Below, piece by piece: positions 21,126 through 32,834 of a stretch of 64,000 bases of DNA (the stretch's first letter is position 1; every line of letters starts with the position of its first letter). The DNA is from Capra hircus (lineage: Eukaryota > Chordata > Mammalia > Artiodactyla > Bovidae). Below the pieces are notes generated by a model, which saw only the letters and a program-made list of their open reading frames with translations, had not been told where the DNA came from and ran no database searches. A program made the position numbers and the translations under genes. The DNA lies in the NCBI RefSeq assembly GCF_001704415.2, contig NC_030827.1, forward strand, positions 42,040,271 to 42,104,270, given 5' to 3'.

Positions 21126-22541
21126 CAGTCAGTCGCTTTAGTCACTCACTTGTGTCTGACTCTGCAGCCCCGAGGACTGCAGCACACCAGGCTTCCCTGT
21201 CCATCACCAACTCTTGGAGCTTACTCAAACTCATGTCCATAGAATCAGTGATGCCATCCAACCATCTCCTCCTCTATTGTCCCCTTCTCCTCCTGCCTTC
21301 AATCTTGCTCAGCATCAGAGTCTTTTCCAATGAATCAGCTCTTCGCATCAGGTGGCCAAAATATTGGAGTTTCAGCTTCAACATCAGTCCTTCCAGTGAA
21401 CACCCAGGACTGATCTCCTTTAGTATGGACTGGTTGGATCTCCTTGTAGTCCAAGGGACTCTCAGGAGTCTTCTCCAACAACACAGTTCAAAAGCATCAA
21501 TTCTTCAGTGCTCAGTTTTCTTTATAATCCAACTCTCACATCCATACATGACTGCTGGAGAGACAATAACTTTGACTAGATGGAACTTTGTTGGCAAAGT
21601 AATATCTCTGCTTTTTAATATGCTGTCTAGGTTGGTCATAGCTTTTCTTCCAGGGAGCAAGCATCTTTTGATTTCATGGCTGCAGTCACCATCTGCAGTG
21701 ATTTTGGAGCCCAAGAAAATAAAATCTCTCACTGTTTCCATTATTTCCCATCTATTTCCCATGAAGTGATGGGACAAGATACCATGATCTTCATTTTCTG
21801 AATGTTGAGTTTAAGCCAACTTTTTCACTCTCTTTTCACACTTTCATCAAGAGGCTCTTTAGTTCTTCACTTTCTGCCATAAGGGTGCTGTCATCTGCAT
21901 ATCTGAGGTTATTGATATTTCTCCCAGCAATCTTGATTCCAGCTTGTGCTTCTTCCAGCCCAGCATTTTTCATGATGTACTCTGCATATGTTAAATAAAT
22001 AGGGTGACAATATACAGTCTTGATGTACTCCTTTTCCTATTTGGAACCAGTCTGTTGTTCCATGTCCAGTCCTAATTGTTGCTTCCTGACCTGCATATAG
22101 ATTTCTCAGGAGGCAGGTCAGGTGGTCTGGTATTCCCGTCTCTTGAAGAATTTTCCACAGTGAGTTGTGATCCACACAGTCAAAGGCTTTGACATAGTCA
22201 GTAAAGGAGAGGTAGATGTTTTCCTGGAACTCTCTTGCTTTTTCGGTGATCCAATGGATGTTGGCAATTTGATCTCTGGTTCCTCTGCCTTTTCTAAATC
22301 CAGCTTGAACATCTGGAAATTCACAGTTCACATACTGTTGAAGCCTGGCTTGGAGAATTTTGAGCATTACTTTGCTAGCATGTGAGATGAGTACAATTGT
22401 GTGGTAGTTTGAGCATTCTTTGGCATTGTTTTTCTTTGGGATTGGAATGGAAACAGAACTTTTCTAGTCCTGTGGCCACTGTTGAGCAGCACTTTAACAG
22501 CATCATCTTTTAGGATTTGAAATAGCTCAACTGGAATTCCA
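21126..22541 (-). mobile_element. BovB LINE, 5'-truncated, with 13-bp TSD
   Basis: The target duplication tcacccacctgtt lies at 21113-21125 and 22542-22554. The 3' end is on the left. The minus strand carries reverse transcriptase remnants, including FTDYVKAFDCVDHNSLWKI and the GVHQDCILSPYLF version of the usual RQGC box, at 21909-22367. The frame is broken by several indels and stops, so the copy is dead. Confidence 0.93.
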
Positions 22542-22554
22542 TCACCCACCTGTT

Positions 22555-23547
22555 ACTGATACTATATTGTACCAGTGCTGTCACACTCATGATTTAATTG
22601 TAACATGCTTATGTATGGTTCAGAAATATTCAATTATATGGAAAGAAGTGATAAAATATAACAGTCACAAATGAAGTAAATTCTTACATATGGGTTAGGC
22701 GTTTGGAGAACGCTCATTCTGAGATGTATTGGTGTTTGTAGCACCCACTATAATCCTGGGCCTGGAAGACTGAAAGCAGCATCCTTGTTTTCAGGAATCT
22801 CACTGTTGAGAAGGGGAAGCTTGTATACCTGTGCACATAAGGCGTTATGTAGGGAATCAGAGAGAGGGAGGGTGGGTCCGAGGACACCCACCTTTAGTTT
22901 GATTTTGACAGCATCAAATCCATCCAGCTATTGACTCCACCATCCCATACTCCCCATGACAAAACATCTTTTCTGAGGTCAAACATATTTCATTTTTAAC
23001 CACAGTATCATTTATGACACCTAAAAATTATAGAGAACTTAATAACTTCGAATAACCAGCCCATACTCAAACGTATAGTTGGTGTGTCCAAGTAATGATT
23101 CAAACAGGACCCAAGTGTTGCCTTCATTTTTATGTCTCTTATATTTAATCTTTCTGGAGTTATCTCTCCCTTCTCCTCCAATAGCATATTGAGCACCTAC
23201 CAACCTGGGGAATTCATCTTTCATTGTCATATCTTTTGGCCTTTTCATACTGTTCATGGGGTTCTTAAGGGAAGAATACTGAAGAGGTTTACCATTCCCT
23301 TCTCCAGTGGACAACGTTTTGTCAGAACTCTCTACTATGACCTGTCCGTCTTGGGTGGACATACATGGCATGGCTCATAGTCTCATTGAGTTAGACAAGG
23401 CTGTGGTCCATATAATCAGTTTGATTAGTTTTCTGTGATTGTAGTTTTCATTCTGTCTGCCCTCTGATGAATGAGGATAAGAGGCTTGTGAAAGCTTCCT
23501 GATGGAAGGGATGGGCTGTGGGGGAATCTGGGTCTTATTCTCAGTAC
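22555..23547. other. Intergenic, no gene
   Basis: The stretch is AT-rich with a G-rich patch near 22860-22890. Part of it near 22740-22860 looks like old repeat. I see no supported gene or regulatory feature. Confidence 0.6.
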
Positions 23548-23797
23548 TGAGAATTGATGCTGAAGCTGAAACTCCAATACTTTGACCACCTGATGTGAAG
23601 AGGTAACTTATTGGAAAAGACCCTGATGCTGAGCAAGATTGAAGGCAGGAGGAGAAGAGGACAAAAGAGGACGAGATGGTTGGATGGCATCACCAACTCA
23701 ATGGACGTGAGTTTGAGCAAGCTCCGGGAACTGGTGATGGACAGGGAAGCCTGTCGTGCTGCATTTATTTGGGTCGCAAAGAGTTGGACACAACTGA
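23548..23797 (+). mobile_element. BovB LINE 3' fragment
   Basis: It starts ttgatgctgaagctgaaact and continues through 'ggcatcaccaactcaatgga' and 'agagttggacacaactgag'. It is a short 5'-truncated copy that has lost its terminal (CTGAA)n. Confidence 0.85.
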
Positions 23798-24179
23798 GCT
23801 GATATTTAATCTGGAACTTTCCTCCAGACCCCTTGTTCCATGGAATTTCCCACATTCTGCATGTGATACATTGCTTTCTCATGGTGTCATTCACATTTAT
23901 CCTTTATTCTCTCTATTATATCTGCAGGCTCGAGTTTAGGTTTAGGTTCAAATTCTATGGCACATGTGTATTTCAGGGTTTTCCCCTCATCCCTGAAATA
24001 ATAAATTCAGCAGTGCCTGTTCTCTAATTCTTTGGGGGACTAGATGACCATGATGATTAATTCATGTGTCACCTTGGCTAAGTGAGGGATGGTGTTTTAG
24101 GCAACTGAGTTTGTGGTCATTTGTTTTGCAGTATTGGAAAGTGAACACATTCTCTTTGTCTTTCTAAATGGTTAATCAT

Positions 24180-24575
24180 TTCGTGTTACTATCCTGTTTA
24201 AAAATATGTCATGGGTTCCCCTTTCCCTGTAGGATAAAGCCCAAATTTCTTATCTTGGCATTCAATCCCCTCCCACCCAGACATCAGCTTCTCCTATTGG
24301 CCCCGCCCCCTCACGCTGCACTCCGGCCTCAGAGAACAAGTTGCCGATACATAAAGACCTGCTCCTTTCTCTCCCCTCCCGGGTCTTGCACTGCCCCAAA
24401 CAGGCCACCTCCTTACTCGTCTTCTGAGCTCAGCTCAGAAACAATGTCTTGCAGACCTTCCCTTGGACCTTAAATGTAGGTTAAGTGTATGTCCTTGGGC
24501 TCCCTCCGCACCACATTTATCACACTGTGTTGTTACCATCTCTTGACTCACCCGTCTTTGCCTGTTAGACCACAA
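24180..24575 (+). repeat. L2 LINE 3' fragment
   Basis: The phrases 'gggttcccctttccctgtag', 'gataaagcccaaatttctta', 'tggcattcaatcccctccca' and 'gttagaccacaaggtcctgg' follow the L2 3' consensus in order. It is old and diverged. Confidence 0.7.
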
Positions 24576-25144
24576 GGTCCTGGCAGACTGGATCATCACT
24601 AATCCACCTTTGAACCATGGGCTCTCTGTGGGCGTGCTGTCACTGTGGGCTGAATAAAAATAGCCAGACTTCTCCTTGCCATGCTTTCACAAGCCTCAAC
24701 TACCCTAGAGCAGAACAGCTTCCTCTGAGCCACCCTCCTGCAGGAACTCTGAGTGTGAGGTGAAGAGAACGTGCCATTGGCGAGCACAGCATCTGTACCC
24801 TCTCTGGCCCTCCTGCCCCTGGACTTGGCTGGGAGCTCGGGGCTGGAGGAGAGCCTGAGCCCAGTGGGATCCGGCAGGAAGCAGGGGAGCTTGACCTCCT
24901 TCGTCTTACTGAACCTGCTGCTCTCAGACCTCTCTGAGGCCTGGAGTTCACGTAAATGGACAAAGAATAGCTCCAGAAGCTTTGTTCTAGGTGATGAGAT
25001 AAGCCACAGAAACCTGAGGAAAGGCTCGGTCATCAGTGATGCCACCAATGGGTGTCTTGGGACAGGCTTTACCTGATCCCATCATCTCTAGCAGCAGCTC
25101 CCTTGCTATGGACAAATACAAAAGAGCTTTATTCAGTCCCATGT
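24576..25144. other. Intergenic, moderately GC-rich, no supported gene
   Basis: Overlapping open frames exist on both strands (minus 24599-25048, plus 24771-25076). Neither shows a domain, a clean start context or a flanking splice pattern, so I do not call a gene. The sequence does not look like a known repeat. Confidence 0.5.
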
Positions 25145-25153
25145 AACTATATA

Positions 25154-25360
25154 GGGCTTCCTTGGTGGCTTAGATGGTAAAGAATCTGTCTGCAACACAG
25201 GAGACCCGGGTTCTATCCCTGGGTCGGGAAGATACCCTGGAGAAGGGAATGGCAACCCGCTCCAGTATTCTTGCCTGGAGAATTCCATGGACAGAGGAGC
25301 CTGGTGGGCTAGAGTCTATGGGGTCGGAAAGAATTGGACGTGACCAACACACACACACAC
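25154..25360 (+). repeat. Bov-tA SINE with (CA)n tail
   Basis: It begins gggcttccttggtggcttag, has the B-box 'gggttctatccctgg', and ends in acacacacac. The target duplication is aactatata at 25145-25153 and aactgtata at 25361-25369. Confidence 0.9.
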
Positions 25361-25369
25361 AACTGTATA

Positions 25370-26580
25370 TCGAAGCACAGCTGCAGTTGGCACCTCTAAT
25401 TGCATTGTTGCTCCTGTGTGGAAATTCAGGAACTGCTGTAAGCAGATAAGGGTGGAACTCCCATTTTCCCTCATGACTACCCCAACCAGCTTCTCCATCT
25501 CTGTCTTTTATTGTCAGTGGCCCCAGAGATGTCCCTTTGAAGACCCCATCAGATCTGTCCACAACCCAGCCATGAATGAACACATCTGTCCCACCTCCCC
25601 ATAGCTGCTTCTGAAAGTTTTCTTTCATTTCTGCTGAAATATGTGTCTGACTAAAGAAAAAGCTTTAAATGAAGTTTAAAGACAAAAACACAAAAAGCCC
25701 AGCTTAATATTTGTATGCTGAATATTAGCCCATCACCACTGGAAACTCTCAGATAAAACAACTCATAATGAAAATGCAGCAAGACCCTTAAATGTAGCAA
25801 TTCTAATGCTCACCTCTATTATTATAATAATAGGGGTCTCAAATGGAGCTGTTGAGAACAGTGGCTGCCCCTGACTAGAATTCAACCAGAAAGATCAAGA
25901 GAGTGCCCTAATTGCCTTTCTTCTCAGATCAAACAATTGACTTAATTCTCTAGGCCTACACACCGAAATGTGTTTGAGGAGATTCAAATAGGTTACTATG
26001 GAGGATTAAGGTTTTCTCTGCAGATTATACTTTTATGCCCTGTAGTTCATTGCTTGAAGTGTTAAGTAGTTTTGTCAAAATAAGCAGGGCTGGAAGGATT
26101 TTTAGAATCTTACAAATCACACACTTGCTGAGTAACACAAGGGACGTCTGCTTTCCACCCCCCACCTTTTTTTTTTTTAATTTGGTTGAGGTTTTGGGGG
26201 GCAGAAATTAAGCATATTAAAGATTAGTTGAAAATTTCAAGAAGCATCACAGATAAGAGAAACACAAGTGTGGGGGTTTATTGTGTTTCGTCTTTCAAAA
26301 ATTGTTTCACAGAATGATGCAGCTGAAGAAGCCACATAAAGAGAAGGGATTTTCTTGTGAGTGCTTAACTGCCTGAAGAGAGAGTCCAGAGGGGCTGTGA
26401 AATCAGACCCTGGAGGCTTCTCTGTAGTGCCATGCTAATCAGCGTTATTTTACTCCCTGAGACTTCATTTCTGCTTCCAGGAGTTGGTGGCAAAATAAGC
26501 TTTCATTTTCTCACAACAGCACATTCCCAGGAAAGGGCCCTTGTCCTGAAGTCCTCTGCGACAGTCTGTCCTTGGCCTCA
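25370..26580. other. Intergenic, AT-rich, no gene
   Basis: It has a TTATTATAATAATA stretch near 25819-25832 and a T-run at 26168-26179. Nothing else is recognisable. Confidence 0.6.
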
Positions 26581-26989
26581 CAGGTGGCTCAACTGTCTTC
26601 CCAGATCCCCCGGGACTGCGCCCCTCCTTAATCAAAGGGCTGCTCAGTGAATGTACCCAGGTCATTAACTGCGTGGAGCTTGGGCGGTTTGTGCACGGCC
26701 CTCCCCTTCTTCGGTTCTCCTGGGTCCATCCCTCATCAGCTAAGCTATGTGAAGCAGCTTAATTGACGTTGCAACATCGCACAGCGCACCGAGCGCCTGT
26801 GAACTGCCGACTAGATAAAGCCTGACATGACTGGACACTGGTGGGCAGACAGCCCCCAGAACCACAGGCGGTTCCAGATGTTTTTGTCCAGCCTGGCACA
26901 GTTCAAGTCACTTCTGAGCTGGCCTTTCCAGTTTCTCCAGGTCTCAACTCCACGCACCGGGTGTTGGCAGGCGCGGGGAAAATATTCCT

Positions 26990-27180
26990 CAGGCTTTGAT
27001 CTCCATCTCTGCTGCGGGCCCGGTTCCGTTGACCTCAGCCACGTCTCTGCCCTCCCGTGTATGAGAAATCCGCCAAGGTGGCGCCCCTGGCCGAGACTTC
27101 CAGACCGCCGACGGAGGCGCTCATGGCACGGCCGCACTCCGCAGTGTTCTGTGGGTCGGGAAAGCTCGTAAGTTGTTTAT
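26990..27180. promoter_or_regulatory. CpG-rich patch
   Basis: In this AT-rich, CpG-poor region, about 190 bp contain roughly 16 CpG dinucleotides, for example gaccgccgacggaggcgctc. No TATA box, gene start or splice donor with coding sequence is visible. It may be an isolated CpG patch, an enhancer or a relic. The count is by eye. Confidence 0.4.
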
Positions 27181-27884
27181 TGCCTCCTCCCCCAGGAAGG
27201 AGGGAACTTGCTGGCAAACCTCAAGGCAGAGTTAACTGGTCAATGTGGAGATGCAGGGCTGGCCCAGACTTGGGAGTGGGGGTGGCCAGTGGGAGTCAAA
27301 GGCCCAGAGAGAAGGCGAGAGGCAGAGACCGGTGGGGCCAGCGGGTTCCTAGGGGCTGGGAGAGGAGGATGTGCTGCCGAACAACAGCTGGGGGGCTGGG
27401 AATGCGGCATGGAGAAAAGCCCGGGGGTGGTTAGGGGACACTAAGGGCTGTGCATTCAGCCTTGCAAACTCCCTCCTTCCGTGTCTCCCAAGAGAGCCTT
27501 AGTAAAACACCTATTGCTCAGTAATGAAAGGAAGACGGCAGTGGAATAAACAGTGTTGAGTCGAGTGGGGAGAGAACTGGGACCACACGCAGGGCCCCAT
27601 CATATCTGGGTCACATCACATCACCAAGGGGACTGGGCAGCTGCTTCCTGCCACTGTTAGCTTTATGTCGATACATCTCTCTTCTGTTTAGGTCGTTCCC
27701 ATCCTGACTGAGGCCCAGACAGATCCTTCTGCCCTTTGGGTGCCCAAGCCTAAGCCTTTTCTGTATATAGAACTTCTCTCCAGTAGAATCTCTGCGCAAA
27801 TTAAGTCCCTGGGTGGCATGGCAGCACTCAGATTGCTGAGAACCTGAGTGCCTTGGATTCAAGTGCAGAATGAATGCTTCCAGA
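27181..27884. other. Intergenic, purine-rich then unremarkable
   Basis: The G/A-rich stretch at 27240-27440 gives long open frames simply because it is poor in T. I see no gene in it. Confidence 0.6.
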
Positions 27885-28210
27885 CAGGGGTCAACAAGCT
27901 TTCTGTGTAAAGGGCCAGATAGTATGTATTTGAGACTTTGCTGGCAGACAGGCGAAATTGAGAATATTATGTAGGTATTTATAGAACGGGAGAGAAAACA
28001 CATTTTCACAGATTTTACCGGTAAAAGTCAAAGCATTATAGACACTGAAATTTGAATTCCATATAATTTTCACATGCCACAAAATATGATTCTTCTTTTG
28101 ATCTTTTTTCAGTTATTTAAAGGGGTAAAAGCCATTCTTGGTGTGTGGGGTGTCTAAATAACAGGTGTGGGCTGCATTTGGCCCATTGGCTGTAATTTGC
28201 CAACCCCCAT
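27885..28210. mobile_element. hAT-Charlie type element (second copy of the 11.2-kb family)
   Basis: It opens caggggtcaacaagctttct, followed by 'gtaaagggccagatagtatg', and closes with 'ggctgtaatttgccaacccc'; the ends are inverted. The phrase 'gggctgcatttggcccattg' is typical of this family's right end. Confidence 0.75.
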
Positions 28211-29399
28211 TCCAGGAAGAGTGAAACGTGTCGCTGTAACGGAAGCAGCACTCACAATACCCTGTTCTCATATTCACTGCAAACTTGATTGTTATGATCT
28301 GGATAAAAATGCTGGTCATCAAAGCGTCTGTTCCCAAATCAATGCCTGCGATTCATAACAGGTAAGCAAAATGACAGAGTTGTAGAATTTTCAACTCTTC
28401 TTTCAGATAATTAGGCTGCAGGCCCAAGTGCTTTGGTAATTAACGCTGGCCGATCCATTAAGCATGTGCCCTTTTATCAGAAGTCTGCACCAGGGACCAC
28501 GGTGGTGATCTTACATTTTTATGGCAGCATATGGTTTTCAAAGCACTTTAACGTACAATATCTCATTAGATCTTCTTAACCCCCCCAAGAGGTAGAAGGG
28601 GTGGTATTATAACCCTTTTATGACTGGAAAGAACCTAAACAAAACCAGGGCTTCAGGTAATTGTGCAGCTGTCTGCAATCAGTTATGCACTGGTGGATGG
28701 AGGTTGGACCTCAGGTGTGGCTAGGAGCTGGGGATAGAGCAAAAAAGGCAAACCTAGAGCTTTGGTCAAGAGGGGCAACCGCCCACAGAGAAAATAAAGT
28801 AATCCCACTCACATGAAAAGAATTGGTACACCTAAAAAGATGAAAAAGAACTCCCTCTTTGAATATTTCCAGAAATATTTAGCCTTGTTTATTGTAACCC
28901 AAAAGCATATCTTAAGGTAAAAGCCTCCAAAAGCTGAATAAATCCCAAAGATAAAAAGAAGAGACATCAAGGTAATAATTATACTTCCAAAAACAGTCTC
29001 CGGATACTTCTAAGGACCAGTACCTGGAATGCGTATTTTGTTATTATCATATATGTGAAGATCTTAGAGCAGGCAGCAAAGAGAATGCTAAGAAAATCAC
29101 AACTCACAGGTTGACCCTCAAGGAGAGCGTGAATTGGGACTCAAAGGCGGTGATAGCGGCCCTCACAGACCCGAATGAGATCACAGAGGCCTGGGACTTT
29201 GATGGGCGGCAGTGGGTTAGTGGCCCAGCCATCCGCAGCCTGCCTAGAGCCAGCTTCCTTCCAGGGAGAGGTCAGGGGAGCAGGGCCAGCCTGCTGCTGC
29301 TGTCTGCTTCTATCACAGCTGCACAGCGACATCACACAAGCCCAGAGTCCTTTGAACACGGCTCCCAGGAACTGTCACTCAGTGACAGAGCTGGTGCTC
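28211..29399. other. Intergenic with a MIR-like stretch
   Basis: A MIR-like block lies at about 28540-28650 (aaagcactttaacgtacaat, then aagaggtagaaggggtggt). An A-rich stretch at 28800-29010 gives a 66-codon minus-strand open frame, discussed as a finding. No supported gene. Confidence 0.55.
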
Positions 29400-29860
29400 G
29401 TGGAGGGTAGTAGTTAAGAGCAAGAACTCTCAAGTTGCACGAACCTGGGTTCAAATCCCAAGCCCTCCCCTTACTGACCTTCACCTTGAGAAGCCTGCCT
29501 TCATGTGGTGGTGGTTTAGTAGCTAAGTTGTGTCTGACTATTTGCGGTCCTATGGACTGTGGCCCACCAGGCTTCTCTATTCATGGGATCGTCCAGCTGG
29601 AATGGGTTGCCATTTCCTTTGCCAGGGGATCTTCCTGACCCAGGGATCGAACCCGGGTCTCTTGCTTTGCAGGCAGTCTCCGCTGCACTGCAGACAGATT
29701 TTTTATTGACTGAGCCACCTGGGAAGCCCCCACCTTCATGTAGTTCATGGTTTATAAGAGAGGCTAACACAGCAGCTACATAGGGAAGCGCTAAGTGAGA
29801 TAGTGCATTTAAAACGCCCAGAACTTAGCCTGGGCTATTGCCATGAGTATTATTTATTAA
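29400..29860 (+). repeat. MIR-family SINE, split by a Bov-tA
   Basis: The left part reads gtagtagttaagagcaagaa, then 'aacctgggttcaaatccc'; the right part resumes after the SINE and ends 'gggctattgccatgagtatt'. The Bov-tA at 29507-29732 separates them. Confidence 0.7.
29507..29732 (-). repeat. Bov-tA SINE with 9-bp TSD
   Basis: The right end is gccacctgggaagccccca. The target duplication ccttcatgt is at 29498-29506 and 29733-29741. It inserted into a MIR. Confidence 0.9.
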
Positions 29861-30584
29861 GCCCAACAGTAAATCTGAAACAGCTAATAATTCTCTGGAG
29901 AGGCAGCTTCATGGTGAAAGAAAGAGCATTAGGCTGGGGTCCAAAAGGCTTGGGTTGCCCATGAAATTCTGACCCTTGGGAGAGGTTAAATAATCTGAGG
30001 AAAGTCACTCCTGGAGCCTGAGCTGCTCCTCTCAGAAATGGGAGTTAATAATATCTATTTCACAAGGTCACTGGGAAGAGAAAGAAAGACAGGGTGCGAG
30101 ATGGCTTTCTCCAGTGTATTATTACAGAGAGCCACAAAAATGTTCACAGCGTTTCTGAACAAGCAATATATGCATATTTATGTGTAGCCACATCTCGTTC
30201 CATAAAAGATTTGAGACATTCTTCAAATCTCAAGCAGAGCTCAAAACCCACATGAATAAAAAAATCCACATGAAATAATGAACCATAAATATGATTTTTA
30301 AAGGAGGACCCAGAAATAGGTGAAAGTAGGAACAAAAAGATCCAGGAGAAATAAACATTCGAAATTATAGGTCAGAAGATTTTATCTACTTCACTGTTCA
30401 AATTGAATATCCAATTTATCTTTTAAGCTTTCTCAGAGTCCAAGGGAAAAAAAGGGAGATGTAGATTTTCATTCTCATTGAAAAAAATATGTACAGATCT
30501 GTCTTGCTCTCTCCTCTCCCCACCTCCCCCTCCCCCGTCCTTTCTTCAAGAGAAGCAAGAGTTTGCAACGCTTCATACAATCTT
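29861..30584. other. Intergenic with MIR-like sequence
   Basis: A second MIR-like block lies at about 29890-30080 ('agagcattaggctggggtcc'). A C/T-rich stretch lies at 30505-30545. No gene. Confidence 0.55.
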
Positions 30585-30715
30585 GCCAAGGTAAGTACTA
30601 TTTGTAAACAAAGCTGCCTCAGAGAGATTATCTAGCTTGCCTGGGATCACACACTTCCTATGAATAGGAGGCAAGGCCAGGCTCCAAATTCAAGTCCAAA
30701 GGTGCCACAGCCCTG
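30585..30715 (-). repeat. MIR-family fragment
   Basis: 'gcctcagagagattatctag' and 'cttgcctgggatcacacact' are the reverse-strand MIR core. Confidence 0.65.
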
Positions 30716-32606
30716 TTCCTCCCACCATGCTAGCAGTAAAATTCTTCAGTGTTTTTCTGAGCTGTAGCAGCTGGGGAAGCTGCTTCCTAGAAGAGTCAGA
30801 CAGAGATTGTCTTGGTGCTCTAACTTTCTGCTCAATGTGCAATTCGACAGAAAATTACTTTTCCAAGGACATAGAAGCAGACACAAACCCTCTCGTTGCC
30901 TTGGTGCTGGACAAGCTGTATCAGATTTCGTGGAGGTTGTAGACTGGGGCCATTGAGGATAGAAAGAGAGTTTGCTTGGTCTGGGAAATGAACTTGGCGT
31001 GGGGCACTTGCAGAGGTGTCAGCCCACAGTTGCCAAAGGCTCTTGTGACGTAAACATGAGTAAGGGCACAATAGACTGTCACAGAAAATGCTCTGAAACA
31101 AGAAAGAAGATTCCAACTCAGCGGAGGGTGGGGCAAGAACACAGTAGAGCATATTCACCAGCAGGAATGGAGCAAGGCAAGAGAAGGAAAACAAAACGAT
31201 TCTCAAAGTCCCAAACAGCCAATCCTTTCATTCAGGTCTGGGAGCTGATACCACAACCTCACGGTCTGGAAACCCCTGTCATTGTAACTAAGCAAGGTTC
31301 AAGTTTACAGGAGAATATAAAGTATATAGTTCCCACTGGAGTTTTTAACGGATCCATAAGGTCCTGAGTTAAGGGGCTCCTCCAGGCACCATCATATTGA
31401 TATCCAGACTGGAGGAACCTACCCATTATTGCAGCCCAGAGTAAGTGACACTCGTGCTTTTAACAAGGTTTACCTCTCCTCGGGTGGCTATAGATTATGT
31501 TAGCTTGGATTCTAAAATGCATTTCACAGTAGGTTCATAAAAGGGGCTGTGACTGAGAGTAAATGTCTTCAAGTCATATTCCTACAGCACATGTGGCATG
31601 TAGTCTTATAAGACTTTTCCTCTAGTGTCTCCAGATCAAATTCAAGGGCATGACTCTGAAGTGCAGCTCAGGAAAGACAGTTCTGCAGAGGCTAAGACCA
31701 CTTGTTTCAGTTCTGCGCCTTCTGATGTCAACTTTGATCAAAGGATAGACTTTATGTGGAGTTGGGTCATATATATGTCATATATTTCAAATGACTGTCC
31801 AACAGTCTCAACCTGAGGTTTTGATAAGAACTGGACAGTTGACAGTTCGGCATTGTATTTTTCGGCACTGTCTTATATTAAAGACAAGCAATATGTCAAT
31901 CAGGGATGGAGCAGGGTCCTTTGGAAATAAAAAATAAATGGATGGAAATTTGATACTATTTTATGAAATATGAGTAGGAAAAATATGCTATCTACTTGGA
32001 TTGACAGCCATCCTACCACTGCATGAAGGCCAAATGCAGAAAACTAGAATTGCATTCAGAAATAGTTTGGGGGCTTTTCTGGTACTTCAGAAAATGATTA
32101 ATTAAGCCCTGAAAATTTTACACTGTAGAGCATGAAAAGAAGTTTGGGGCCTGTAAAGTGTTCAAACAGTTGTTACTAGTTCCCCTCAATGACTGTATAA
32201 AACCTGGATAATGTGCCCACAGATAACATAGTTTTGATCAAAGCAGTGTTCTGATGAAACTGCCAGGATGCATTAATTGAAAGATGTACTTGTTTTAGTT
32301 TCTAAATAACTATACCTGTTTTATGAGATAATTGGATATGACTCAATTAGGTTTTGGACAACATCTGCCAAAAATGATTTTAGTTGGGTCCTGTAATTAA
32401 TTAACTGGAGGTCCTCTGAATCAGAAGGGTTTGCTTATTATTGAATGTAATTTGGGAGAATTTGGACCATAAATCCCTGGCTTTGAGGACTATTCAACTT
32501 TAATCATGGTGCTTAAGAGTGGGTGTTGCAGGGTTTAGGACAGGACCTCTGCCTCTAGTTGGAAAGACAGGCTTTCACAGACAGGACCAAGGAAGAAAGA
32601 GTTAAA
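30716..32606. other. Intergenic, no gene recognised
   Basis: This is the longest stretch in the intergenic part without a recent ruminant repeat, about 1.9 kb. Short open frames on both strands (for example 30832-31206 minus, 30972-31367 plus) overlap each other and have no domain. I see nothing else. Confidence 0.55.
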
Positions 32607-32616
32607 AGGTGACCAA

Positions 32617-32757
32617 GACAGGGACGTCCCTAGTGGTCCAGTAGCTAAGACTCCACACTCCCAATGCAGGGGGCCCAGGTCCATTCCCTGGTCAGGGAAC
32701 TAGCTCCCACATGCCGCAATTAAGACCTGGTGCAGCCAAATAAATAAATAAATAAAG
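32617..32757 (+). repeat. CHR-type SINE with 10-bp TSD
   Basis: It begins gacagggacgtccctagtgg, has 'gtccattccctggtcaggga', and ends in (AAATA)n. The target duplication aggtgaccaa is at 32607-32616 and 32758-32767. Confidence 0.88.
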
Positions 32758-32767
32758 AGGTGACCAA

Positions 32768-32834
32768 CAGAATGGCCATCATCAAAAAATCTATAAACAA
32801 TAAATGCTGGAGAGGGTGTGGAGAAAAGGGAACC
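32768..32834 (+). repeat. L1 ORF2-end fragment
   Basis: 'aatggccatcatcaaaaaat' and 'aaatgctggagagggtgtgg' are typical of the end of L1 ORF2. It is followed directly by BovB. Confidence 0.8.

Noticed and set aside
24599..25048. A 149-codon minus-strand frame, with overlapping frames in other phases.
   Set aside because: The region is GC-richer, so stops are rarer. No domain, no splice support and competing frames of similar length.
27057..27434. A 125-codon plus-strand frame near the CpG-rich patch.
   Set aside because: It is arginine- and glycine-rich because of base composition, and overlaps other equally long frames. No recognisable domain.
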